From 2-02-FULL-48-14 sp964356195 (GTDB lineage: Bacteria > Patescibacteriota > Gracilibacteria > UBA1369 > 2-02-FULL-48-14): a DNA stretch of 34,880 nt. The notes below the pieces were generated by a model. That model searched no databases. It saw only the letters and a program-made list of their open reading frames with translations, and had not been told where the DNA came from. Below are positions 7,922 through 15,160 of the stretch, piece after piece; the stretch's first letter is position 1; every line of letters starts with the position of its first letter. Position numbers and translations under genes: made by a program. The stretch is taken from NCBI GenBank assembly GCA_964356195.1, contig CAYHGP010000012.1, positions 1 to 34,880 of the forward strand, in the 5' to 3' direction.

Positions 7922-8523
7922 AGTTTGGGATTCAAAAGGACGAATTCCATGTCTCCTTCCAAGAGAGCGCTGCGACTGGAAACTGAGTATTTCTCAACGG
8001 CTTCTTTTTCAGTCTTTCCCACCGCTTTCAAGAAGTCTTCAATCCCTTTGATTTTGAGATTGGTCTCAGTGGCTGCGTGGAGCATAGGGATAAAGACGCG
8101 AGGCTCAATGGCTTCCACCACTTTCTGAGCGGTTTTGCCATCCATCACTTCTCCACCTCCCACTGGAACCATTAAAATATCCACTTCTCCGATATGATCC
8201 AGCATTTCATCCGAAAGCTCATGGGAAAGATAGCTCAAGTGACAAATCTTGATCCCATCGATGGCAAAAATAAAGATGTTCAAAGGCTCCTTATCCGGAC
8301 ACAAGGACTCAATAGCCACCCCGGACACCTCAAACTCTCCCGGCCAGTTCAAAATCTTGGGAGTTCCTTCCACTTCCGCCATCTCCCCTTCTCCGCTCAA
8401 GCTCACAATGTCCGCTTTCAACTTTGGAAGTTTGGGGCCGAGACCCTCAAAAGGGTCGGTCACAATAGTTGCGTCCTTTCCCTTAATGGTGAAACAAGAA
8501 TGTCCGTGCCAAATGATATCCAT
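7918..8523 (-). CDS. Metallo-beta-lactamase-fold protein (UPF0173-like), metal site degenerate
   Basis: About 201 residues from ATG 8523, resembling the UPF0173 family of MBL-fold hydrolases: the N-terminal strand IIWHGHSCF, TDPF, NWPGEFEVSGV, DGIKICHLSYLSHEL, GEVDILMVPVGG and IEPRVFIPM are in the right order. The key metal ligands are gone, however. The family's SHxHxDH motif after ADIV is replaced by SLSGEGEM, and CHLGDLGH has become CHLSYLSH, losing an Asp ligand. The fold is probably kept but catalysis is doubtful; it may be a binding or structural protein. I rejected a GTG/ATG extension to 8556 because homology begins at MDIIWHGHS. Confidence 0.85.
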   Translation of the reverse strand: MDIIWHGHSCFTIKGKDATIVTDPFEGLGPKLPKLKADIVSLSGEGEMAEVEGTPKILNWPGEFEVSGVAIESLCPDKEPLNIFIFAIDGIKICHLSYLSHELSDEMLDHIGEVDILMVPVGGGEVMDGKTAQKVVEAIEPRVFIPMLHAATETNLKIKGIEDFLKAVGKTEKEAVEKYSVSSRSALLEGDMEFVLLNPKL

Positions 8524-8603
8524 AAATACGGCTAAGCGAATAAAGGTCGGGCGCATTCTAACAAAGCTTGCCTGCGCTGCCTAGTCCATGAAATACTCTG
8601 GCC

Positions 8604-9860
8604 ATGTCGCTGATCAAAAAAGTTCACGCTCGCGAAGTTTTGGACTCTCGAGGAAACCCCACCGTTGAAGTGGAGGTCACCACTGAGAAGGGATTTGGAC
8701 GTGCCATCGTCCCAAGCGGTGCTTCCACCGGGGAACATGAAGCCTGCGAACTCCGCGACGGAGAGAAACGTTATGGAGGAAAGGGCGTGATGAAAGCCGT
8801 TAACAATGTGGAACAGGAGGTGGCCGGAGCCGTTATGGGTATGGACAGCATGGATCAAGAGGCCCTCGACCAAAAAATGATTGCCCTCGATGGCACTGAG
8901 AACAAAAGTCGCTTGGGGGCTAACGCTTTATTGGCGGTTTCACTCGCTACGGCCTATGCGGCGGCCAACGAAAAAGGGCTCATGTTGTGGCAACACCTCA
9001 ACCCTAACGCCACTTTGCTTCCCACTCCTATGATGAACCTCATTAATGGAGGGGCGCACGCGGATAGCAGTGTGGATTTTCAAGAATTCATGGTGATGCC
9101 GAAGGGCGCGCCTAATTTTCGAGAAGCTTTGCGCTGGGGGGCTGAAATATTCCACGCGCTGAAGAAGATTTTGAAAGAAGCCGGCTTCCCCACCAGCGTA
9201 GGAGATGAAGGCGGCTTTGCGCCCAACTTTAAAAGCAACGAAGAGCCTTTGGAGTACTTATTGAAGGCGATTGAGGCTGCGGGCTATAAGCCGGGAGAAC
9301 AGGTTGGGATTGCCCTCGACCCCGCAGTGAGCGAAATCTTTAAAGACGGGAATTATCTGTTTGCAAAAAGCGGCGCCGGCACCAAAACCACCGATGAAAT
9401 GATCGCGATGTGGGAAGGTTGGATCTCCAAATACCCCATTATTTCTTTGGAGGACGGCCTTGCGGAAAATGACTGGGCGGGTTGGGCAAAACTCACTGCG
9501 CAAATTGGAAGCCGCGTACAACTTGTGGGCGATGATTTTCTCGTGACAAACACGAAATTCCTCAGTCGCGCGATTGAAGAAAAATGCGGAAATGCGATTT
9601 TGGTGAAAGTGAATCAAATTGGAACCCTTACCGAGGCTATTCAAGCGATTCAAATGGCCAAAAAGGCCGGCTGGAAGGCCATTGTTTCACATCGCAGCGG
9701 GGAAACGGAGGATGTCACGATTGCGGACTTGGCCGTGGCCATGGAAACGGGACAAATCAAAACCGGCTCCGCGAGTCGAACCGACCGCATTGCGAAATAC
9801 AATCAGCTGCTGAGGATTGAGGATGTGCTTGGGAATAAAGCAAAGTTTGGAGTTCTTTAG
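8604..9860 (+). CDS. eno: Enolase
   Basis: Phosphopyruvate hydratase, converting 2-phosphoglycerate to phosphoenolpyruvate in glycolysis. The 418-residue protein is full length. It begins with REVLDSRGNPTVEVEV, has the loop SGASTGEHEA, the NKSRLGANA stretch, the proton-shuttling Glu region VGDEGGFAPN, magnesium ligands in SLEDGLAENDW and VGDDFLVTN, the catalytic lysine in LVKVNQIGTLTE, and the signature SHRSGETED. There is no Shine-Dalgarno sequence before the ATG. It ends eight bases before the first structured-RNA copy, so the RNA could be processed from an enolase transcript. Confidence 0.98.
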   Translation: MSLIKKVHAREVLDSRGNPTVEVEVTTEKGFGRAIVPSGASTGEHEACELRDGEKRYGGKGVMKAVNNVEQEVAGAVMGMDSMDQEALDQKMIALDGTENKSRLGANALLAVSLATAYAAANEKGLMLWQHLNPNATLLPTPMMNLINGGAHADSSVDFQEFMVMPKGAPNFREALRWGAEIFHALKKILKEAGFPTSVGDEGGFAPNFKSNEEPLEYLLKAIEAAGYKPGEQVGIALDPAVSEIFKDGNYLFAKSGAGTKTTDEMIAMWEGWISKYPIISLEDGLAENDWAGWAKLTAQIGSRVQLVGDDFLVTNTKFLSRAIEEKCGNAILVKVNQIGTLTEAIQAIQMAKKAGWKAIVSHRSGETEDVTIADLAVAMETGQIKTGSASRTDRIAKYNQLLRIEDVLGNKAKFGVL

Positions 9861-9867
9861 CTCACAC

Positions 9868-10341
9868 TCTCCATTCGGTCGAGTACTAAAAAACCGCCTT
9901 TTTTCTCGAGCTGTCAGACGCTATTTTACGGAGCGCTGAGCTCATTTATGAGAGAGAAGGCGGTCTAGAAAATGGTGACTAATTCCATTTTGTTTTTGTT
10001 TTTCATCTACCTTACTTTGGTTTAGTTTATGGCCGAACCGGGGCTGTCCTTGGCGTGGATATATGTCGCTATGCTAGGCAGGAAGCGAGTCAGAATCCAC
10101 AGAACGATGTTGAGAGTCTATCTCTCGTGGGTGATCAGGTCAGGATCACCATAATAAAGTAGAGCCGTTTAAGGTGAAAGAACTTTTTGTTTCTGTTTCT
10201 GTATCGAGTTTTGAATGAGCGGTGAAACGTTTTGTTTTTAGCGTTTCATATCAATATACGCAAAGAGTTCCAGCCTTACAAGTTTCTGCCGTGGACATGA
10301 ACAAGAAATTGTTTCAGAGTGAGTAGTTTTAATCTGGAATC
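9868..10341 (+). ncRNA. Large structured non-coding RNA, copy 1 (unidentified)
   Basis: About 474 nt without a credible ORF, repeated 505-506 bases downstream with many substitutions. Helices seen in both copies: a 15-bp stem 9893-9907/9950-9964 enclosing a hairpin with TCAG-A-CGCT/AGCGCTGA arms; GTGGAT/ATCCAC enclosing TCGCT/AGCGA (about 10037-10100); TGAGAG/CTCTCG (10111-10116/10122-10127); GGTGATC/GATCACC (10129-10135/10144-10150); and TGAAACG/CGTTTCA (10223-10229/10242-10248). Differences from copy 2 mostly preserve pairing. U-G wobbles fit only the plus-strand RNA; on the other strand they would be C-A. A 36-nt run (10161-10196) is identical in both copies. It does not look like tmRNA, RNase P RNA, 6S RNA or a group I/II intron. 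Confidence 0.75.
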
Positions 10342-10372
10342 GCCGAGGTGAGATCTTGGACTTTTTGAAAGC

Positions 10373-10847
10373 CTCTCCCTTCGGTCGAGTAACAAAAAAC
10401 CGGTCTTTCCCTCGAGCTATCAGACGCTATTTTTAGAGCGCTGAGCCCATAATGAGAGAAAGGCCGGTTCCGTGAAAGGCGATGAACCCTTTCTGTTTTT
10501 GTTTTTCATCTGCTGTACTTTGGTCGGTTTTAGGGCCGGACCGGGGCTACTCTTGGCGTGGATGCTAGTCGCTATGCCGAGACAGGGAGCGAAACGAGAT
10601 CCACAGAGTGGAGGGTGAGATTCTGAGTCTCATGGGTGATCTAATCGAGATCACCAGCGTAAAGCAGAGCCGTTTAAGGTGAAAGAACTTTTTGTTTCTG
10701 TCTCTGTATCGAGTTGTGAATGAGCGGTTGTGAAACGTTTTCTTTTTGCGTTTCATATCAATGTACCCGGCGAGTTCATGCTTATCAAGTTTCTGTCGTG
10801 GACATGAACAATAAATTGTTTCAACGTCGCATTTTTCAATCTGAATG
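10373..10847 (+). ncRNA. Large structured non-coding RNA, copy 2 (unidentified)
   Basis: Second tandem copy. The long stem is 10399-10413 paired with 10454-10468 or close to it: its fifth pair is G-C where copy 1 has C-G, its seventh is C-G where copy 1 has U-A, and its sixth is U-G where copy 1 has C-G; one C-A mismatch is seen. The later stem TGAGAT/GTCTCA (10616-10621/10627-10632) replaces TGAGAG/CTCTCG, changing G-C to U-G and U-G to U-A. GGTGATC/GATCACC (10635-10641/10649-10655) and TGAAACG/CGTTTCA (10731-10737/10749-10755) are unchanged while their loops differ. The copy ends about 15 bases before the serine dehydratase promoter. No own promoter or T-run terminator is evident. Confidence 0.75.
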
Positions 10848-10862
10848 GGTAAAAGTATCTTC

Positions 10863-10891
10863 TTGCATAAAAAAATAATTATAGGCATACT
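10863..10891 (+). promoter_or_regulatory. Promoter of the serine dehydratase operon
   Basis: TTGCAT (10863-10868), 17 bases, CATACT (10886-10891). The predicted start near 10898 leaves about 20 nt before the ATG at 10918. Confidence 0.5.
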
Positions 10892-10899
10892 TTTTATGC
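10865..10899. repeat. Inverted repeat across the serine dehydratase promoter
   Basis: GCATAAAAA (10865-10873) and TTTTTATGC (10891-10899) are perfect 9-base inverted repeats separated by 17 bases. They overlap the -35 and -10 hexamers, so they could be an operator; as RNA the arms could also form a weak U-tailed hairpin ending the upstream RNA. Confidence 0.45.
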
Positions 10900-10917
10900 G
10901 CATTTCGTGCGTAGCCT

Positions 10918-11604
10918 ATGAGTACCTTCTCACTCTTCGATATCGCTGGCCCCATCATGGTCGGCCCCTCCAGTTCTCATACAGCAGGAGCGGCAAAGAT
11001 CGGTCAGTTCGCGAGGGCTATTTTTGATTCCACTCCCACGAAGGTTCACTTCTTTCTTCATGGTTCTTTTGGAGAAGTTTACAAAGGCCATGCCACCGAC
11101 CGCGCTCTCCTGGGAGGAGTCATGAAGTATGCCCCCAATGATTTGCGCATTAAAGATGCATTTGCCGAGGCCAAAAAGAACAAACTGGCCTATGAATTTG
11201 AACCCGGAAATTTGGGAAACGGTTACCATCCGAACTCCGTGTTGATCACGCTCGAGAATAAAAATCATAAAATGAAAATTCTGGGGTCTTCGATTGGAGG
11301 GGGAAATGTCGTCATCAATCAAATCAATGGATTTGACGTGCATCTCACCGGAAATGGAGCGGAACAATTTTTTACTCTTGTGATTGAGAACGAAAATCTT
11401 CCGGGGATGCTGGCCAAAACAACCACATTTTTGGGAGAAAAAAATATTCGAATCATTAATATGCAGAGCTGTTACCTTGCGCTCGAAAATAAAATGCTGA
11501 GTGTGCTGAGTATTGAAAAAGCGCTTACTCTTAAGGAAATTCTTGCTCTCGAACAAGAAGAAGGTATTTTGTTCGTACGTTCTCTTAACAAACTTGCTTC
11601 CTAA
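10918..11604 (+). CDS. sdaAB: L-serine dehydratase, iron-sulfur-dependent, beta subunit
   Basis: Small subunit of the two-subunit oxygen-sensitive L-serine deaminase (serine to pyruvate plus ammonia). The 228-residue protein starts with the family signature IAGPIMVGPSSSHTAGA (residues about 9-25), continues with HGSFGEVYKGHATDRALLGG, and has an ACT domain at about 150-225 (NENLPGMLAKTTTFLGEKNI), the usual amino-acid-sensing end of this subunit. It is the first gene of a plus-strand operon; only nine bases, without a Shine-Dalgarno sequence, separate it from the alpha subunit. Confidence 0.95.
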   Translation: MSTFSLFDIAGPIMVGPSSSHTAGAAKIGQFARAIFDSTPTKVHFFLHGSFGEVYKGHATDRALLGGVMKYAPNDLRIKDAFAEAKKNKLAYEFEPGNLGNGYHPNSVLITLENKNHKMKILGSSIGGGNVVINQINGFDVHLTGNGAEQFFTLVIENENLPGMLAKTTTFLGEKNIRIINMQSCYLALENKMLSVLSIEKALTLKEILALEQEEGILFVRSLNKLAS

Positions 11605-11613
11605 CCCTTCCCC

Positions 11614-12543
11614 ATGGCTGCAAACTACATCTTCCACAATGGCAAGGAACTGCTAGAACGCTGCGAGGAGCATAAAATGAAAATCTGGGAGGTGATGCTG
11701 AATTATGAGTTGCAGCTTTCAACACGCAAGAAAAAGGAAGTCTTGAAGATGCTTTTGCAAAGGTTGAATGTGATTTTTGACGGGATTGAAGCGTCCATAA
11801 AACATCCGGAAATGTCCAAGAGCGGAATGGTGGGAAAATCCACTCCGTTGTTGGCGGGAGCCGTGCGCGATTTTAAAAAATGGGACAAGAAATTGCTTTT
11901 AAATGAAGCGAGTGTCCGGGCCATGCTGGGGGCCGTTGCAACAGGAGAAAACAATGCGCGAATGGGAGTGATTTTGGCCTTCCCCACGGCGGGTGCAGCG
12001 GGTGTTTTGCCCGGGGTTATTTATGGAGCCAAGCACAAGCTCAAACTCAACGAAGCACAGATGTTGGAAATGATGCTCACGGCTTCGGCGGTGGGCGTGA
12101 TTATTGCGAATACGGCGACGCTTTCTGGCGCGGCCGGAGGATGCCAAGCAGAAGTTGGAAGCGCCACGGCTATGGCGGCGGCGGCTCTCACGGAGGTGCG
12201 TGGGTACAGCCCTGAAACTACTTTGCACGCGGCCTCTTTGGCTTTGAAAAATATGATCGGACTGGCCTGCGACCCTATTGGCGGACTGGTGGAAGTGCCT
12301 TGTATTAAACGAAATGCAATCGGTGCAGTGTTCAGCATGGCCGCCAGCGATATGGCTTGTATTGGTATTGAAAGTTTCGTGCCTTTCGATGAAGTTGTGA
12401 ACGCGATGCGTGAAGTGGGCGACATGATGGATCCAAGAATTCGTGAAACGGCCCTCGGCGGACTTGCCATGTCCCCCACGGGTCAAGCGGTCGCGGGAAG
12501 AATGGGCCTCATCAATATTGGAACTAATCCTTGTGCAAAATGA
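11614..12543 (+). CDS. sdaAA: L-serine dehydratase, iron-sulfur-dependent, alpha subunit
   Basis: Catalytic subunit, 309 residues, holding the 4Fe-4S cluster that binds serine's hydroxyl. Three cysteines have the canonical spacing: Cys in GGCQAEVGSA, then 42 residues later in LACDPIGG, then 11 later in EVPCIKRN, the same intervals as in the crystallised single-chain enzyme from Legionella. The Gly/Ala-rich helices around TAGAAGVLPGV are also typical. The TGA stop overlaps the next gene's ATG (ATGA at 12540-12543), which argues for translational coupling with the formyltransferase-ferredoxin fusion. Confidence 0.96.
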   Translation: MAANYIFHNGKELLERCEEHKMKIWEVMLNYELQLSTRKKKEVLKMLLQRLNVIFDGIEASIKHPEMSKSGMVGKSTPLLAGAVRDFKKWDKKLLLNEASVRAMLGAVATGENNARMGVILAFPTAGAAGVLPGVIYGAKHKLKLNEAQMLEMMLTASAVGVIIANTATLSGAAGGCQAEVGSATAMAAAALTEVRGYSPETTLHAASLALKNMIGLACDPIGGLVEVPCIKRNAIGAVFSMAASDMACIGIESFVPFDEVVNAMREVGDMMDPRIRETALGGLAMSPTGQAVAGRMGLINIGTNPCAK

Positions 12544-13385
12544 GTTTTAAACTTGGCGTTCTCGCCTCCGGTAACGGGACTGACCTCACGGCCATCTACA
12601 AAGAGATGGATGAGGGCAAACTGCCCGGCATTGAAGTCGCGATTGTGATTTCGAATGTGGAAAGTGCGCCGGTTCTGGAGAAAGCGCGTGCGTGCGGAGT
12701 GAAAGCAATTTTTGTCGACCCCAAAGGAAAATCCAAGGAAGAATATGATGAAGAATTGTTGCGATTGATGAAAGATGCAGAAGTAGATTTAGTGTGTCTC
12801 ATTGGTTACATGAAGATTTTGACTCACCCTTTTGTGAGTGCTTTCCCTCGCCAGATCATCAATGTCCATCCGTCGCTGCTCCCCAAATATGGTGGCAATG
12901 GGTGGTATGGGATGAAGGTGCATGAGGCCGTCATTGCCAATCATGAAAAGGAAACGGGTATGACCCTTCATTATGTGGATTTGGGAGTGGACAGCGGAGC
13001 CATGATTTTGCAGAAAAAAGTAGCGGTGGCGGAGGACGACACTCCCGAGACTCTAAAAGCGAAAGTTCAGGAACTCGAAAAAGCCGGCTACCCGGAGGCG
13101 ATAAGGTTGATAGCGAGCCAAAGAACAGGTAAAAAGTATCGAATTAGGCATGATAGACCAAACTGTATTGGTTGCACGGCCTGTGCTGCAATTGCTCCTC
13201 GGTTTTGGGAAATGAGTGATTTGGATGGAAAATCGGATGTGATTGGCTCTAAAATGGGCGGGGACGGTTGGGAGGAATTGGAAATTTCTGAGGAGGACTT
13301 TGTGCTCAATAAAGATGCAGCTGAAGCGTGCCCCGTGAATGTGATACACTTGATTCAAATTGGCGATAATAAACAATTAATTTAA
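12540..13385 (+). CDS. GART (PurN-like) formyltransferase fused to a 4Fe-4S ferredoxin domain
   Basis: A 281-residue two-domain protein. Residues 1-195 are a glycinamide ribonucleotide (GAR) transformylase-type domain: the N-terminal SGNGTDL phosphate loop, Asn108 and His110 in INVHPSLLPKYGG, and Asp151 in VDLGVDSGAM correspond to the catalytic Asn, His and Asp of PurN, which moves a formyl group from 10-formyl-tetrahydrofolate to GAR. Residues about 200-275 are a single-cluster ferredoxin with Cys209, Cys212, Cys215 and Cys264 (CIGCTAC and ACPVNVIH). The frame is continuous with no sign of a sequencing frameshift. A frame extension to TTG 12531 is rejected in favour of ATG 12540, which overlaps the sdaAA stop. 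Sitting between serine deaminase and a 2-oxoacid:ferredoxin oxidoreductase, it may link one-carbon and electron metabolism, but its reaction is not established. Confidence 0.88.
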   Translation: MSFKLGVLASGNGTDLTAIYKEMDEGKLPGIEVAIVISNVESAPVLEKARACGVKAIFVDPKGKSKEEYDEELLRLMKDAEVDLVCLIGYMKILTHPFVSAFPRQIINVHPSLLPKYGGNGWYGMKVHEAVIANHEKETGMTLHYVDLGVDSGAMILQKKVAVAEDDTPETLKAKVQELEKAGYPEAIRLIASQRTGKKYRIRHDRPNCIGCTACAAIAPRFWEMSDLDGKSDVIGSKMGGDGWEELEISEEDFVLNKDAAEACPVNVIHLIQIGDNKQLI

Positions 13386-13393
13386 TTCTGTTA

Positions 13394-15160
13394 ATGGCAA
13401 AAAGTGTTTACGAACCGTTGACGTGGCTGGTGGGTGGTGAGGCCGGATACGGAATCACTACGATGGGGCAAATGTTTGCTCGCGCTTGTGCGCGGGGCGG
13501 ATTGAATGTTTTTGGTTACGTGGAATATCCTTCTTTGATTCGTGGCGGACACAACCTCGCCATGGTGCGAACGGCAAAAGATACCGTACACGCACACAGC
13601 GACAAAATTGACATCATGCTGGCCTTGAACAAAGAGACCATCGATTTGCATGGAGCTGAAATGGCGGAGGGTGGCGTGGTCATTTACGATGGGGAAACGA
13701 TTCCTATGGATGCGGCGACCACCGCTGCAGCGCATTTTCGTTTAGCTTCAGTGCCTATGGCGCGCCTCACCAAAGAGTTGGGAGCGGAACGAGTCATGCG
13801 AAACACCGTGGCTCTCGGGGCCAGTTTCGCCATTATGGGCCTTGGCTTTGAACCGGTGGAAAATGTTTTAAAAACGACCTTTGAACGGAAGGGGCCCGAA
13901 GTTGTCGCTTCCAACGTTGCCTTGGCTCGGGCGGGTTTTGACTATGTGCTTGCCAATGTGAAAGACCCTGCGAAAAAAACTATTGCCGTGGTGGAGGATG
14001 CGCCGAAACGCATGGTGATTTCCGGCAATGAGGCCATTGCGCTGGGTGCTTTGAAAGCGGGTGTGAAATTTATGGCCGCCTACCCCATGACTCCCGCAAC
14101 TTCCATCATGTTGACCATTGCGAAGTACGGAGTGAAACACAAAATTGTGATGAAACATTCCGAAGATGAAATTGCGGCCATCAACATGGCGATTGGAGCT
14201 TCCCACATGGGACTTCGAGCGATGACGGCGACTGCGGGTGGCGGATTTTCTTTGATGGTGGAGGCACTTGGAATGGCCGCGATTACGGAAACCCCTTTGG
14301 TGGTGGTGGAAGGAATGCGACCCGGCCCTTCAACTGGACTTCCCACGTGGACCGACCAAGCCGATTTACGATTTTTGATGCACGCTTCGCAGGGAGAATT
14401 TCCACGCGTGGTTTTTCTTCCCGGAGACGTGACGGAAAGCTTTGAAATGACGCTTAAGGCGTTCAACTTGGCTGAACAATATCAAATGATTTGTCTCATT
14501 TTGACCGATAAATATTTGGGAGAATCGGTGCAGTCCGTGGAACCGTTTAATCACGAGTACGTTGTGGATCGTGGAGAGCGCTACAGTATGGAAGAGGCGG
14601 CAAAATTAGTGCCTGGTTCCTACAAGCGTTTTGAGTTCACGGAAAGTGGAGTTTCCAAGCGTGCATTTCCCGGTTTCCCAAATACTATTCATGCCGTTTC
14701 GACCGATGAACATAAAGAAGATGGCGACTTGGACGAGGGCAGTGCCAATCGAATCAAAATGGTGGATAAACGCGCACGAAAATTGCTGACCTTGAAGAAA
14801 GAATCTTTGAGCGAATTGGACATGATTGAAGTTCACGGACCGGCAGAGGCTGACCTCACTCTTGTATCTTGGGGGTCGAACAAAGGACCTATTTTGGAAG
14901 CTCTGGACGTGGCCAATTCGATGGGCCTGAAAGTGAACTTCCTCCAAATCAAACTTGCCTTACCTTTCCCCACGGAAGAAGTGGTTCGTGTTTTGAAGGC
15001 GGCGAAAAAAACACTGCTCATCGAAACGAATTCCGAAGCCCAAATGGGCGGAGTGATTCGGGAATACACCGGGATTTTGCTCGAAAATAAGTTCCTTCGT
15101 TACGACGGACGTCCATTCCATCCCGCAGAAATTCTTGATAAAATTCAATCCTCATTATGA
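13394..15160 (+). CDS. 2-oxoacid:ferredoxin oxidoreductase, fused gamma-alpha subunit
   Basis: A 588-residue KorA-type subunit. The first 190 residues are the gamma domain (VGGEAGYGITTMGQMFA, then VEYPSLIRGGHN), and the rest is the alpha domain with GNEAIALGALKAGVKFMAAYPMTP and the TPP-site glutamate region HSEDEIAAINMAIGAS. With the beta subunit it oxidatively decarboxylates a 2-oxoacid to acyl-CoA and reduces ferredoxin. The substrate (pyruvate, 2-oxoglutarate or branched-chain) is not decided by sequence; the serine dehydratase upstream suggests pyruvate. No ferredoxin-type delta domain is fused, and separate ferredoxins flank it. Its TGA overlaps the beta-subunit ATG (ATGA, 15157-15160). 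Confidence 0.94.
   Translation: MAKSVYEPLTWLVGGEAGYGITTMGQMFARACARGGLNVFGYVEYPSLIRGGHNLAMVRTAKDTVHAHSDKIDIMLALNKETIDLHGAEMAEGGVVIYDGETIPMDAATTAAAHFRLASVPMARLTKELGAERVMRNTVALGASFAIMGLGFEPVENVLKTTFERKGPEVVASNVALARAGFDYVLANVKDPAKKTIAVVEDAPKRMVISGNEAIALGALKAGVKFMAAYPMTPATSIMLTIAKYGVKHKIVMKHSEDEIAAINMAIGASHMGLRAMTATAGGGFSLMVEALGMAAITETPLVVVEGMRPGPSTGLPTWTDQADLRFLMHASQGEFPRVVFLPGDVTESFEMTLKAFNLAEQYQMICLILTDKYLGESVQSVEPFNHEYVVDRGERYSMEEAAKLVPGSYKRFEFTESGVSKRAFPGFPNTIHAVSTDEHKEDGDLDEGSANRIKMVDKRARKLLTLKKESLSELDMIEVHGPAEADLTLVSWGSNKGPILEALDVANSMGLKVNFLQIKLALPFPTEEVVRVLKAAKKTLLIETNSEAQMGGVIREYTGILLENKFLRYDGRPFHPAEILDKIQSSL

Noticed and set aside
9868..10847. Tandem repeat as CRISPR array, tmRNA, RNase P RNA or intron.
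   Set aside because: Only two units of about 475 nt with no spacer pattern; none of the diagnostic sequences of tmRNA, RNase P RNA, or group I/II intron cores was found.
10565..10903. A 112-aa minus-strand open frame in the second structured RNA.
   Set aside because: Copy 1 has no equivalent frame, and substitutions between copies preserve RNA pairing rather than codons.
12540..13385. Formyltransferase and ferredoxin as two genes merged by an error.
   Set aside because: The junction (about 13120-13160) is in frame with sensible codons and there is no internal start codon with a suitable context; the fusion is taken as real unless homologues disagree.
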